64,000 nt of DNA from Camarhynchus parvulus. Taxonomy: Eukaryota > Chordata > Aves > Passeriformes > Thraupidae. This document shows positions 22,411 through 34,051 of this stretch, one piece after another. A program made the translations under genes and the position numbers. The stretch is from assembly GCF_901933205.1 (NCBI RefSeq), contig NC_044574.1, forward strand, positions 420,001 through 484,000, written 5' to 3'. Below the pieces are notes generated by a model. It did not search any database and was not told where the DNA came from. It saw only the letters and a list, made by a program, of their open reading frames with translations. Each line of letters opens with the position of its first letter. Position 1 is the first letter of the stretch.

Positions 22411-22820
22411 TTCCCACTCTGGATGGTGTGGGACAGCTCTGGGATGCTCCATGACCTGTGTTCCCACTCTGGATGGTGTGGGACAGCTCTGGGATGCTCC
22501 ATGACCCCTGTTCCCACTCTGGATGGTGTGGGACAGCTCTGGGATGCTCCATGACCCCTGTTCCCACTCTGGATGGTGTGGGACAGCTGTAGGATGCTCC
22601 ATGACCCCTGTTCCCACTCTGGATGGTGTGGGACACCTGTAGGATGCTCCATGACCTGTGTTCCCACTCTGGATGGTGTGGGACAGCTGTAGGATGCTCC
22701 CTGACCTGTGTTCCCACTCTGGATGGTGTGGGACAGCTCTGGGATGCTCCCTGACCTGTGTTCCCACTCTGGATGGTGTGGGACAGCTGTGGGATGCTCC
22801 ATGACCCGTTTTCCCACTCT
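22411..22820. repeat. 50-bp minisatellite, eight copies
   Basis: GGATGGTGTGGGACAGCTCT then GGGATGCTCCATGACCCCTGTTCCCACTCT repeats at exactly 50-base steps (GGATGGTGTG at 22421, 22471 and on to 22771). There is no indel in eight copies, only a few substitutions. Confidence 0.97.
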
Positions 22821-23254
22821 GGGTGTCCCCAGGCTGTGGAAGGAGCAGGATCCAGGATGTGCCAGCCTGAGCCAGGGCACACAGCACTCCCTGCCAGCCC
22901 AGGGCTGAGGCAGCATTTGCATTTAGATGGGAACAGTGATGGACTCAAACAGCCTCTTGTCAGCACAGCTGCTGCTCACAGCTGCTCCTTGATGGGAAGA
23001 GGTCCCTTCTGGTGGTCACACCTTGTCCTTGGGTGTCTTCCCCCCTTCCCCCCAATGAAAGCCTGGGCTGGAGGTGCCAGAGAGCACAAATGCCCCTGTG
23101 GAATTTCCCTTTCCTCACTCCGGTGTCAGCTCTGGCAGGTGGGTGGGAGGGGGAGGCTCCAGGTGACCCAGGACAGGGCAGGGGCTGCACATCACCCCCC
23201 GGGGCTACAGGGGGGCCCAGCTTCCGTGGGCTGCAGGCACAGCAGGCTTTGGAG
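22821..23254. other. Unassigned DNA
   Basis: No recognisable exon or element. Confidence 0.45.
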
Positions 23255-23600
23255 CCCTACAGCCAATTGAATGCCCCCCATCCACGGCAGGGACGCCTCC
23301 CACTGTCCCAGGCTGCCCCAGTGTCCAGCCTGGCCTTGGGCACTGCCAGGGATCCAGGGCAGCCCCAGCTGCTCTGGGCACCTGTGCCAGGGCCTCACAC
23401 CTGCCAGCCAGGAATTCCTGCCCAAGATCCCATCTCACCCTGCAGTGGGAGCCATTCCTGCCTCTCCAGGCCCTGTCCAAAGTTCCTCTCCAGATTTCCT
23501 GTGCCAACCCCCCTGGAACTCTCTCCATGCAGGGACCCTCCAGGTCAGACACCCCTGGACATCCCAAATCCCCACACATGCCTGTCAGGCAATGAGCCCA
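23255..23600 (-). mobile_element. CR1 3' fragment
   Basis: CAGGGACGCCTCCCACTGTC, CAGCTGCTCTGGGCACCTGT and TGCAGTGGGAGCCATTCC give a reverse CR1 that extends farther 5' than most copies here. Confidence 0.85.
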
Positions 23601-23789
23601 GCCCTTGGCAAACACTCCTGGGGCTGGGGGGGAGCCCAGCAGAGCCTGGCAGCAGAACTCCCCAGACTGCTGGAGCACTCTGACCCTCCCAGCAGTCAGC
23701 AGGAGCTCCTGGCCAGGGATGGACACCTCTGCAGGGTGGGACTCTGCAGCTGCATCTCCCCTGCAGGGCTTGGGACATGGAAGAAAGCA

Positions 23790-23875
23790 AAACAATCACT
23801 TTAAATGCATTTGGTAGGAAATCACTTTAAATGCATTTGGTAGGAAATCACTTAAAATGCATTTGGTGTGATCAC
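23790..23875. repeat. About 30-bp triplicate (AATCACTTTAAATGCATTTGGT)
   Basis: Three tandem copies of AATCACTTTAAATGCATTTG plus GTAGGA, followed directly by a CR1 end. Confidence 0.85.
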
Positions 23876-23945
23876 AGAATTGTTGGGGTTGGAAAGCACC
23901 TCAAAGAGTGGGTGCAGCCATTCCCTGCCAGGAGCCAGCAGCACC
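23872..23945 (-). mobile_element. CR1 3' terminus fragment
   Basis: ATCACAGAATTGTTGGGGTT followed by GGAAAGCACCTCAAAGAG is the reverse complement of a CR1 end. Confidence 0.8.
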
Positions 23946-24264
23946 CGGGGGCTTTGTGCAGCACCTGGGGGTGACCTTGGTGGCTCTGTGACAGGGGGCA
24001 CAGACACAGCCCCGGAAGGGCGGCTCAGACCCCTCAGTCAACACATCCCTCCCTCGGTGCCTGTGCCCTGGTACCCCACTGACCCACGGTGGTGTCCGGG
24101 GGGTTCCAGCCAGCTCTGGGACCCCACAGGCCCCCAGGGCCACTGTCCTCACCCCAAAGGGCCAACCCAGGACAACGGAAAGGGTTTGTGCTGGATCACA
24201 GTGCCCCGGGGGAGGCCAAAGACATCCCCAGGAGGAGGGGAGCAAGTGCTGTGCACTCCTGGAG

Positions 24265-24640
24265 CTGGGGTGGGATAAGAGCTGGGGTGGGATAAAAGCT
24301 GGGGGTGGGATAGAAGCTGGGGTGGGATAAAAGCTGGGGGTGGGATAGGAGCTGGGGTGGGATAAAATCAGGGTGCGGGGTGGGATAAAATCCAAGGGTG
24401 GGATAAAATCTGGGGGTGGGATAAAATCCAATGGTAGGATAAAATCCAAGGGTGGGATAAAAGCTGGGGTGGGATAAAATCCAAGGGTGGGATAAAATCC
24501 AGGGGTGGGATAAAATCCAAGGGTGGGATAAAAGCTGGGGTGGGATAGGAGCAAGGGTGGGATAAAATCCAAGGGTGGGATAAAAGCTGGGGTGGGATAG
24601 GAGCTGGGGTGGGATAAAATCCAAGGGTGGGATAAAAGAA
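24265..24640. repeat. 17-18-bp minisatellite (GGGTGGGATAAAATCCAA)
   Basis: About 21 copies of GGGTGGGATAAAA alternating TCCAA and GCTGG endings. The plus strand has regularly spaced G triplets that could form G-quadruplexes. Confidence 0.95.
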
Positions 24641-25495
24641 GCCAAGCATCCCCCCAGGACTTGACCAGGAACACAAATGTGTGGTTCCCCCTGCAGGAAG
24701 TGCCCCTGCCCCTTGCAGATCCACTGCTGATTTGTTTACCAAGCCAATTTTAAAACCAATATTAACCAGTATTAGGCCCTTGACAGGGATGGGTTTTTCC
24801 CCTTCAGTGGTGAAATTGGATGTGAATTTTGAATTTTCCAGTCAATTGAGCAAGCTAAGCGCTGGTGATGCAACAGGCCCTGTAACGTGTGTGTGTTTTA
24901 TTCCATTTTTCCTTGAGGGATCTGTATCAGAATAGGCACAAGGAAAAGATGAGAAGAATGGGAGATACTGTAAATGGCAGGATCTGTCCTTGTGGGGCTC
25001 TGAGATCCTCCCCAGGTTATTTTCCTTTGCATCCTGGGGCTCATCCCAGGGTCCCCCTAAGCAGTGATGTTCTGTCACTTCAGACCTGCCAGGTTTGGAG
25101 GCTGCAAGGAACAAGGGCTCAGACAGAGCTGGCAGGAGCAGAGTTAGCTGGAAACAGCACCCTTGCTCAGGAAAGGGCCATTCTGGGACGGAAATCTGTC
25201 TTTGCCATGAAACCAGGAGCCCTGGGTCAGGTTTAGGAGCTCAGGGGCAGTTCTGGAAATCCTGGATGTAAGAGGGGTCATGGCAAAGCCAGAGCTCAGA
25301 CCTGACCTGGGGTACCCAGGAAAAGCCTCTGCAAAGATGAACCAGTCTGGGCACTGTCCATGGAGCCAGCCCCACGCCAGGAGCCCTCCAGGGAGCACTG
25401 GGGGATGTTCCCAGGGACAAACCCCATCCACAGCCTCCGGAGCACGGCCCCAGCAGCCCCTGGTTGAGGAATAGCCAAGGGCTGGTCCTTCCCAG
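24641..25495. other. Unassigned DNA, partly AT-rich
   Basis: 24720-25000 is AT-richer and unique. No exon with splice support was found. Confidence 0.45.
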
Positions 25496-25499
25496 GGTG

Positions 25500-25870
25500 A
25501 GGTAGGAGGAGGATTGGTCCTTCCCCAGCTCTGCAGAGCCCCAGCAGCCCCAGGATGAAGAGGAGGAGGAGGTTTGGTCCTTCCAAGGATGAGCAGGAGG
25601 AGGTTCGGTCCTTCCCCACCCCTGCAGAGCTCCAGCCCCAGGATGAGGATGAGGAGGAGGATTGGTCCTTCCCTGGGCCTGCAGAGCCCCAGCAGCCACA
25701 GGGTGAGCAGGAGCTGAGGTTTGGTCCTTTCCAGGATGAGGATGAGCTGAGGTTTGGTCCTGCCCTGTCCCTGCAGAGCCCCAGCAGCCCCAGGATGAGG
25801 AGGATGAGGATGAAGAAGAGGAGGATTGATCCTTCCCCAGCCCTGCAGAGCCCCAGCAGCCCAGCCCCGT
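25500..25870. repeat. Imperfect 60-90-bp repeat (GGTTTGGTCCTTCC...CTGCAGAGCCCCAGCAGCC)
   Basis: Seven or so diverged copies of a unit with GAGGAGGAGGATTGGTCCTT and GCAGAGCCCCAGCAGCCCCA. Lengths vary. Confidence 0.8.
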
Positions 25871-26119
25871 GGGACAATGCAGAGTGCTGAGCAGCAGGGG
25901 CTGGCCTGGCTCTGAGCAGGCTGTAAATCTGCATTTGGGCAATCAGAGTTTATTTCCCATATGTTCCTTCTCCACACGGAGTGTTTTATGGGAGGGAGGA
26001 TTTGCATCAGGGGCACCCTGGGGAGCAGCAGATGGGCATGAGCAGCAGCATGGGCACAGCTCTGCCAGGGACCAGGGCTCCTCATCCTGCTCAGGGCTCA
26101 GAGCTCAGAGCTCCTCACC

Positions 26120-26315
26120 CTGCTTAGGAGAGATCCCTGCTCCAGGACAGATCCCTGCTCCAGGACAGATCCCTGCTCCAGCACAGATCCCTGCTCCAGG
26201 ACAGATCCCTGCTCCAGCACAGATCCCTGTTCCAGGACAGATACCTGCTCCAGGAGAGATCCCTGCTCCAGCACAGATCCCTGCTCCAGCACAGATCCCT
26301 GCCCCGAGCCGGGTT
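26120..26315. repeat. 18-bp minisatellite (GATCCCTGCTCCAGGACA)
   Basis: Ten copies of GATCCCTGCTCCAG(G/C)ACA. Unit length is a multiple of three, so a six-residue peptide period appears in overlapping frames. Confidence 0.95.
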
Positions 26316-26815
26316 GGAGCAGGCCAGGCTCATTTCCCAGCTCCCAGGGGGTGCCATTGTTTTATTAAACCCCAGACAAGGCTGACACCTCGGTGACAGA
26401 ATGTAATTTCCCTAACCAAGTGTCTTGACACCAAAAATGAGGCTAAATTGCATTATTTTAGAGGAGCAGACGGGAATGCTAAACATTTGCCCAGGGGAAA
26501 GCTGGGGCTGCCACAGCCCACGGTGGCACCTGGGGCTCCCGTGGGCGCTGCAGGAGCTGCAGGCACAGCCCATCCTTGTGCCCCTTCCCCAGGAACAGCC
26601 TGGCTGAGCCCTGCAGGCCTGGGGTGCCGGGACAAGGGCAGCATTGCAGGATCCTGGGGTCATGGGGGCTGGAAAATCCCCCCAGGGCCACCCAGTGCCA
26701 GCTGTGCCCCGTGCCCTTGTGCCCAGCCCAGGGTGGCACCTGCAGGGATGGGCACTGCAAACCTCCCTGGGCAGCCCTGCCACGGCCTGAACCCCCTGTC
26801 CATGGGGAAATCCCT
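26316..26815. other. Unassigned DNA
   Basis: TTTTATTAAACCCC at about 26360 resembles a poly(A) region but no adjoining gene was recognised. Confidence 0.4.
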
Positions 26816-26824
26816 CAGGAAACA

Positions 26825-27065
26825 GGGACAGGGCCAGCGGGGACAGGGACAGGGCAGGGACAGCGGGGACAGGGAAGGGAAGGGAAGGGAAGGGAAGGGA
26901 AGGGAAGGGAAGGGAAGGGAAGGGAAGGGAAGGGAAGGGAAGGGAAGGGAAGGGAAGGGAAGGGAAGGGAAGGAAGGAAGGGAAGGGAAGGGAAGGGAAG
27001 GGAAGGGAAGGGAAGGGAAGGGAAGGGAAGGGAAGGAAGGGAAGGGAAGGGAAGGGAAGGGAAGG
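26825..27065. repeat. GGGACAG then (GGGAA)n microsatellite
   Basis: A short GGGACAGGG prelude passes into about 37 GGGAA units with occasional GGAAG slips. It is the second pure-purine GGGAA tract in the window (the first is at 14111-14270). Confidence 0.97.
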
Positions 27066-27319
27066 ATCTCTGTATCTCTGTCACCCCCTGCAGGTCCCAG
27101 CAGAGGCACAGCCAAGGGAAGGACACCAGGCCAGAGGCGGATTCCCTGTCCATCCCTGGCTCTGAGGCTGTTTGCCGTGGCACAGCTGGGCTCCCCACAC
27201 TCCCCACACGCAGCCTGAGCCCACCAGGCTGCATTTGAGCACTGCTGAGCTCCAGAAGCTGGGAAAGCCCCGAGTTTGCCAAACGTGCCTCACATGTGCC
27301 CTGGAGCTGTGTGGAGCTG

Positions 27320-28640
27320 GCTCCAGTGAGCAGCAGTGCCAGTGCCATTGAGGAGCAGTGACTGTGCCATCCCAGGAGCAGTGCCAGTGCCGTTGAGAAG
27401 CAGTGCCAGTGCCGTGTGAGGAGCAGTGCCAGTGCCATGTGAGGAACAGTGCCAGTGCCATTGAGGAGCAGTGCCAGTGCCGTGTGAGGAGCAGTGCCAG
27501 TGCCATTGAGGAGCAGTGCCAGTGCCGTGTGAGGAGCAGTGCCAGTGCCATCCCAGGAGCAGTGCCAGTGCCATCCCAGGAGCAGTGCCAGTGCCATTGA
27601 GGAGCAGTGCCAGTGCCGTGTGAGGAGCAGTGCCAGTGCCGTGTGAGGAGCAGTGCCAGTGCCATTGAGGAGCAGTGACAGTGCCATCCCAGGAGCAGTG
27701 CCAGTGCCGTGCGAGGAGCAGTGCCAGTGCCATGTGAGGAGCAGTGCCAGTGCCATCCGAGGAGCAGTGCCAGTGCCATGTGAGGAGCAGTGCCAGTGCC
27801 ATTGAGGAGCAGTGCCAGTGCCGTGTGAGGAGCAGTGCCAGTGCCGTGTGAGGAGCAGTGACAGTGCCATCCGAGGAGCAGTGCCAGTGCCATCCCAGGA
27901 GCAGTGCCAGTGCCATCCGAGGAGCAGTGCCAGTGCCACTGAGGAGCAGTGCCAGTGCCGTGTGAGGAGCAGTGCCAGTGCCATCCCAGGAGCAGTGCCA
28001 GTGCCGTGTGAGGAGCAGTGCCAGTGCCATCCGAGGAGCAGTGCCAGTGCCATCCCAGGAGCAGTGCCAGTGCCATTGAGGAGCAGTGACAGTGCCGTGT
28101 GAGGAGCAGTGCCAGTGCCATTGAGGAGCAGTGCCAGTGCCATCCCAGGAGCAGTGCTAGTGCCATCCCAGGAGCAGTGCAGTGCGGCAGTGACAGTGTG
28201 AGGAGCAGTGCCAGTGCCATCCCAGGAGCAGTGCCAGTGCCATGTGGTGAGGAGCAGTGCCAGTGCCATCCTGGGAGCAGTGCCAGTGCCATCCCAGGAG
28301 CAGTGCCAGTGCCATCCCAGGAGCAGTGCCAGTGCCGTGTGAGGAGCAGTGCCAGTGCCATCAGGAGCCATCCATCAGTGCCATCCCAGGAGCAGTGCCA
28401 GTGCCATCCCAGGAGCAGTGCCAGTGCCGTGTGAGGAGCAGTGACAGTGCCATCAGAGGAGCAGTGACAGTGCCGTTGAGAAGCAGTGCCAGTGCCATCC
28501 CAGGAGCAGTGCCAGTGCCGTGTGAGGAGCAGTGACAGTGCCATGTGAGGAGCAGTGACAGTGCCATCCGAGGAGCAGAGCCAGTGCCATCCCAGGAGCA
28601 GTGCCAGTGCCACTGAGGAGCAGTGCCAGTGCCATCCCTG
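27320..28640. repeat. 23-bp minisatellite (GAGGAGCAGTGCCAGTGCC)
   Basis: About 57 copies of GGAGCAGTGCCAGTGCC plus ATCCCA, GTGTGA or ATTGA, unit 22-23 bases over 1.3 kb. The three variant types are interleaved. A 597-residue open frame on the minus strand is a repeat artefact. Confidence 0.97.
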
Positions 28641-29385
28641 CTGGCACCCAGGAGTCCCCTGGGCAGCGAGGCTGTCACAGCTGTGTTTGCAGCGGCACTT
28701 TTTGGGTGCTTTCCAAGTGGTCCGTGTGCTTTTGAATCCCGGGCTCCACATCCACCTGTCACATCCACACTTTGGAGCAGGATCACGCATTTGGCCCTCT
28801 GAACACTCTCTTCTTCCATGCCAAGGTTCCTCATCCCTGATCTGAAACACCACCAACTGCAAGTCTCTGCACAAATAAACCCCCCCAAAACTCTGGGTGA
28901 TGTCTAGAAATGCAAACCCACGTGCAAATCAGAGAATATTGGGCAATTTCTGCACACTCAGGAAGCAGAAACGCAGGGAGTTTTTAAGAAACTGAGTTGG
29001 GGAGAAAGCAATCAAAAGGACAACAACAACAACCAAAAAATACCAAAAGAGACATAGATGTGAAAAAAATTGTTGTGCTGGAAATGGCAGCGTTTAGCTG
29101 GAAAGGAGCCCCGCAGGAGGGCAAAGAGATAATGCCGAGGGAGGAGGGAAAGAAAGGGAAAGCCCCAGAGAGACTGAGCTGGGGGAAGAGACTGAGAGCC
29201 TGGAAGCAGCAGAGAGAGCACAAACCATCGTTAATTAGGGGAGCAAACAGAAATAATGAGCAGCAAATTGCAGGGAGCTTTGGCAATTAACGGCAGGAAT
29301 GCTCCTGCGCAGGAGGCTCCGGGAGAGCCTCTCCTGCAGGGAGCTGGGCCCCGGTGCTCTGCAGGACACCAGGGCACGGTGGGCA
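28641..29385. other. Unassigned DNA with a poly(A)-like site
   Basis: CACAAATAAACCCCCCC at about 28869 contains AATAAA on the plus strand. No upstream exon is recognisable. 28900-29290 is purine-rich, unique sequence. Confidence 0.4.
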
Positions 29386-29387
29386 CA

Positions 29388-29475
29388 GCTGGCACTGCTG
29401 CTGGCACAGCCAGCACTGCTGCTGGCACTGCTGCTGGCACTGCTGCTGGCACAGCTGGCACAGCTGGCACAAGTG
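29388..29475. repeat. 12-bp repeat (CTGGCACTGCTG)
   Basis: Seven copies of CTGCTGGCA(C/CAG) in tandem. Confidence 0.9.
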
Positions 29476-29589
29476 TGTCACAGAGGGAACAGCTGGGGAA
29501 CACACAGAGGGTGACAGGGAGGGTGGCAGAGGATTTCAGGGAAGCATTGCAGTTTGATAATGCTCTGAGGAAGGGAAATGTGCGTTTGA

Positions 29590-29800
29590 TATGTTGGGAA
29601 GGAATTCCTGGCTGGGAGGGGCTGGAATTCCCAGAGCAGCTGGGGCTGCCCCTGGGTCTCTGGCAGTGCCCAAGGCCAGGCTGGACACTGAGGTTGGACA
29701 TTGGGACAGTGGGAGGTGTCCCTGCCATGGGTGGGTGGCACTGGGTGGCATTTCAGGACCTTTCCAGCCCAGCCACTGCAGGGCTCTGGAATTCCAAGCA
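29590..29800 (+). mobile_element. CR1 3' fragment
   Basis: GGAATTCCTGGCTGGGAGGG, CAGTGCCCAAGGCCAGGCTG and GGAGGTGTCCCTGCCATGG are present in CR1 order on the plus strand. Confidence 0.88.
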
Positions 29801-30111
29801 CACCTGTGCCAGCTGAGGCAGCTCTGGGTGCTGCTCCTCACATCAGCCCAGCTGTGTCTGAGGCTGCTGCAGACCTCGCTCTGCCCCAGCTGCCTGGGGG
29901 ATGCCAGCGCTGAGGCTGAGCCTGGCCTGCCTGCAAGGGCAGAGGGGGCAGAGGGGCTGTTCCTTCCCTTCCTGCCCCAAAAGGGAATGCCCAGCAAAGG
30001 GAATTGCCACGGGGGTGAGAGTGGCTGAGCACAGCTCCACAGGGAGGTTTAACCCAGTGCCCACCCTGGGACAGCCCCAGGGGTCAGCCAAGGGGCTGAT
30101 CCCCACTGCAG

Positions 30112-30215
30112 GTTTAGAATCAGGATTGGTCAGGTTGGAAAAGCCCTCTGAGATCACCAAGCCAAACCAGCCCCAGCACTGCCCAGGTGCCACAGCCACA
30201 GGGCTCTGAGGTCCC
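30112..30215 (-). mobile_element. Short CR1-like fragment
   Basis: AGAATCAGGATTGGTCAGGT followed by TGGAAAAGCCCTCTGAGATC matches a reverse CR1 terminus of a subfamily different from the main one here. Confidence 0.65.
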
Positions 30216-30221
30216 CCCAGG

Positions 30222-30572
30222 GATGGGGACATGGAGCTGGACACAGAGCTGGACATGGAGATGGACACAGAAATGGACACAGAGATGGAGATGGACACAG
30301 GGCTGGACACAGGGCTGGACATGAAACCTGGACACAGAGATGGACACAGAGATGGACATGGAGATGGACACAGAAATGGACACAGAGATGGACACAGGGC
30401 TGGACATGAAACTTGGACACAGAGATGGACACAGGGCTGGACATGGAGATGGACACAGGGCTGGACGCAGAGATGGACACAGAGCTGGACATGGAGATGG
30501 ACACAGAGTTGGACACGGAGATGGACACAGAGATGGACACAGAGATGGACACAGAATTGGACACAGCACAGG
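30222..30572. repeat. 12-bp minisatellite (GAGATGGACACA)
   Basis: About 28 copies of GA(G/A)(A/C)TGGACA(C/T)(A/G) with GGGCTG and ACCTG variants. The frame is preserved because the unit is 12 bases. Confidence 0.95.
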
Positions 30573-31755
30573 ACCAGCTGCTCCAGAGGGGCAGCTGGGA
30601 TTTACAGGGGGACGCAGAAAATGACAGAGGTTTTCTAGCAGGCCTGGGCACAGAAATTACCTAAGGAGCCTAAATCTATTCTGGGAGCACATCTGGGCAC
30701 CTGCATCAGTTTTTCCTTCATGTTTCCAAGCCCTTTTTCCAGCTCTGAGCAGTGCAGGCGCGGGCCATGGAACAACCTTTATCTCCTGCAGAGCTGAAGG
30801 AAAATGAACCAAACAAATGAAAGAGTCCTCTGGAAACCCATTGGGCTGGGACACAACTGAGTGAAATATTTATGACAGAGTTCCTCCATCAAAAGGGCAA
30901 GAGGGAAACATGAGCTGAAGCAGTGGGTAAGGAGCAGAGGAAGGATCTGTCAGTCTGGTGGAGCCAAATGAAATTCCAGATGCAAACACACTGGTGTTTG
31001 AAAAGAAGCTTCTTGGTGTGATTTTGTTTGTTTGGGAGAGCTCTCCTATTTCCTCTTCTCTTGTTCTTGTCCTTGGAATTATCGAAGTATCCAGAACAAC
31101 CCTTGCAAGTCAAATACGAGTCCTATGCCTTTCACTTTCTCCCTCAAAGAAGCATTTTCACCATTTAAAAATGAGGGGAATTCAACTCAGGCCCAACTGA
31201 GAGCACATCTTATTGTCTGTGAATCTTGGCAATACACAAAGCTTTCCATTTGAAGCTTAATTCTATTTTTTGTTGGTATTATTCTGTGGGAACAGTGGAA
31301 ACCCCACTTTTGCCTGTGAGCCCATGGATCTGGGAAAGAATTCCTCCTGCAGAACCAGAGCATCCTCCCATGACAGTGAGAGCCCTCCCACGCTGGAGAT
31401 CAGAACCTGAACCTCTCACCTGTGCCAGGTATTTACTGGTTGCCATCCTTTGTTTTACCTCCTTGGCTGACTTTTCTCCTGCTCCTCTCTCAGAGCTGCC
31501 ATTCACTTCTCAGCTAAACATTTCATTCAGGAGCAATGGATTCTTTTTTGGGATAAATGGCTGTCACTGTCTCCTCTCAGCAGCAATTAAAGCTCTCAGC
31601 ATCCCCAGTGATGAGCAGTTCGTGCTCTTGTCACAGGTAATGAGTCCTTCTGGGGAAGGAGCTGACTGTGATTCCACTGCCAGGAGCCAGAGCCAGCTCC
31701 TGCATCCTCCCCTCTGCCTGTGGGGGAGCATCTCCTGGAGCTTGGGGTGCAGGGA
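30573..31755. other. Unassigned unique DNA
   Basis: 1.2 kb without tandem repeats, one of the least repetitive stretches outside the gene; 30880-31260 is AT-rich. I found no splice-flanked coding exon. Confidence 0.45.
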
Positions 31756-31759
31756 CCCT

Positions 31760-32640
31760 GCTCCTCACTCCCATTTCCGTTCAGCTCTTCATTCCCATTC
31801 CTATTCAGTTCCTCGTTCCCATTCCTGTTTCCATTCCCGTTCAGTTCCTCCCTCTCATTCCTGTTCAGTTTCTCATTCCCATTCCCATTCAGTTCCTCGT
31901 TCCCATTCCTGTTCAGCTTCTCTTTCCCATTCCTATTCCCGTTCCCATTCCCGTTCCCGTTCCCATTCCTGTTCCTGTTCCCATTCCTGTTCCCGTTCCC
32001 ATTCCCGTTCCCATTCCCATTCCCATTCCTGTTCCCATTCCCATTCCCTTTCCTGTTCCCATTCCCGTTCCCATTCCCGTTCCCATTCCCGTTCTCATTC
32101 CCATTCCCATTCTCATTCCCATTCCCATTCCCATTCCTGTTCCCATTCCCGTTCCCATTCCCATTCCCATTCCCATTCCCATTCCCATTCCCATTCCCAT
32201 TCCCATTTCCATTCCCGTTCCCATTCCTGTTCCCATTCCCATTCCCGTTCCCATTCCCATTCCCATTCCTGTTCCCATTCCCGTTCCCATTCCCATTCCC
32301 GTTCCCATTCCCATTCCCGTTCCCATTCCCATTTCCATTCCCGTTCCCATTCCCGTTCCCATTCCTGTTCCCATTCCCGTCAGTTCTCCATTCCCATTCC
32401 CATCCCCATTCCTGTTCCCATTCCCATTCCCATTCCTGTTCCCATTCCCATTCCCGTTCCCATTCCCATTCCCATTCCCATTCCCATTCCCATTCCCATT
32501 CCCATTCCCATTCCTGTTCCCATTCCCGTTCCCATTTCCATTCCTGTTCCCATTCCCGTTCCCATTCCCGTTCCCATTCCTGTTCCCATTCCCGTCAGTT
32601 CTCCATTCCCATTCCCGTCAGTTCTCCATTCCCATGGGAT
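31760..32640. repeat. (TTCCCA/TTCCCG)n hexanucleotide array
   Basis: About 140 TTCCC(A/G) or TTCCT(G) units over 880 bases. The minus strand is GGGAA(T/C) throughout, so it is G-triplet-rich. Two short interruptions, GTCAGTTCTCCATTCCCATT, occur at about 32378 and again near 32593-32630. Six being divisible by three, every frame encodes a two-residue period (for example PI/PV or SH). Confidence 0.97.
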
Positions 32641-33028
32641 AGCTGGGACATTTGGGAGGGTGGGATTGTCACCATGGCAGCCCCTGAGCTCCGGTGAGGC
32701 TGTAAGGAGCTGCTCTCCACCCCTGGATAGCAAAGAACGAGTTCACTGACACGGCTTTGGCAGGGACTTGAGGTGTAAAAGGCAGAACGTCCATTCCGAT
32801 CATCCCGTGGTGACTGAATCCTTTGCTCCTGGTGCTGTATTGTTTTCTTTATTCAGTCTTCTGTTGTATTTTTAGTAAGGTTTTAATAAACCTCCTAAAT
32901 GTTTTGAAGGCGAGTGTCATTTCTCACAGCTGGAGCTGATGGAATTTCACCCATCCCACAAGGGCCCCCTCCCCATTCCCTGGGCCCCCTCCCCAGGCTG
33001 GGGCCACACACCCCAGGCTGGTGTCACC
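32641..33028. other. Possible old LTR tail and unique DNA
   Basis: TTTTAGTAAGGTTTTAATAAACCTCC at 32870-32899 holds an AATAAA in a context like an LTR R/U5, but no matching copy or target duplication was found. Confidence 0.35.
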
Positions 33029-33029
33029 C

Positions 33030-33363
33030 TTCTCCTTCCACAATCTGTCCCACAAGTTTCTCCCTGTGTCCTCCAGAGGTTCCTCACCAGACACAGCTGC
33101 ACTGTACATTCCTGGGACTGGTGCTTTTCTGTGGATCTGATTTTTAAAGGCCAGGTTTTCCTCAATCCATCCTGTGGTCCAGCTGCACCCCCTTGCCACA
33201 GACAGGTTCCCCTTCCCCTCCTCTCTCTGTCCTCTGTCCCTTCTTCTGCCACCGTGGCACCCAGGGAGGTGGGAAATAAAAGGAAATCCAGGCATATTCC
33301 CCATTTTTCCTCCTCAGTTTGATCCTGTCTGAGCTGTCATTTTCAAACATCCTGCATCACCAG
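33030..33363 (+). repeat. 334-bp dispersed repeat, copy 1
   Basis: From CTTCTCCTTCCACAATCTG to CCTGCATCACCAG it matches 35693-36026 with scattered differences and a few short indels. It includes GGGAAATAAAAGGAAATCC, so it may be the 3' part of an unrecognised transposon or a local duplication. Family unknown. Confidence 0.85.
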
Positions 33364-33454
33364 GGGGAGCATCCAGCACCACATCCCGGCCCTCCAGCCC
33401 TGGAGGAACAAACCCAGCACATTCCCTCCCTCAAGCAGCCACCAGCTTCTCAAA

Positions 33455-33522
33455 CCACAAACCACAAATCCCAAATCCCAAATCCCAAATCCCAAATCCC
33501 AAATCAAAAATCACAAATCCTC
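33455..33522. repeat. (CCCAAAT)n heptanucleotide
   Basis: About seven tandem CCCAAAT units. Confidence 0.9.
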
Positions 33523-33655
33523 CTTCTCTCCTTCCCCGCTTCCTTGCCGTGCCTGTGCTCAGCCAGCCCAGGCTGAGCAGTGCCCTGGCCAGGGACACCC
33601 TTTCAGTGCCCCTTGGGCTGTCTGGAGTCTGGGCTGGCACTGGCAAGGGCCAGGG

Positions 33656-34045
33656 TGTCACAGACACCTTCTGTGAAGAATCTTCTCCTTAAGATTTTTC
33701 CTCCTGAGAAGCTGAGAGGCCTCAGGAACAAACTGTAACCAATGGTTATCTGCTGCTGTGGAAGGCAACAGGTGCATCTGTGATTGGCCCATGTTGGTTG
33801 TTTCTAATTAACGGCCAATCACAGTCAGCTCGCTCGGACAGAGAGTCCAAGCCACAAGCCTCTGTTATCATTCCTTCTTTTTCTATTCTTAGCTTAGCTG
33901 GCCTTCTGATGAAATCCTTTCTTCTATTCTTTTAGTATAGTTTCAATGTAATATATATCATAAAATAACAAATCAAGCCTTCTGAAACATGGAGTCAGAT
34001 CCTCGTCTCTTCCCTCATCCTGGGACCCCTGTGAGCACGGTCACA
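33656..34045 (+). mobile_element. Solo LTR, family A copy 4
   Basis: Starts TGTCACAGACACC, ends GAGCACGGTCACA, 390 bases. Exact CCAGGG hexamers at 33650-33655 and 34046-34051 define the ends and give a clean 6-bp target duplication, as expected for class II (ERVK-like) integrases. This is the best-defined copy for the family consensus. Confidence 0.96.
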
Positions 34046-34051
34046 CCAGGG

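Noticed and set aside
27081..28874. 597-codon open frame on the minus strand
   Set aside because: Made of the 23-bp tandem unit; the peptide is a period of WHWHCS/ALALLL-type words with no domain and no splice support.
31226..32749. 500-codon SHSHS / PIPIP frame
   Set aside because: Translation of a hexanucleotide satellite.
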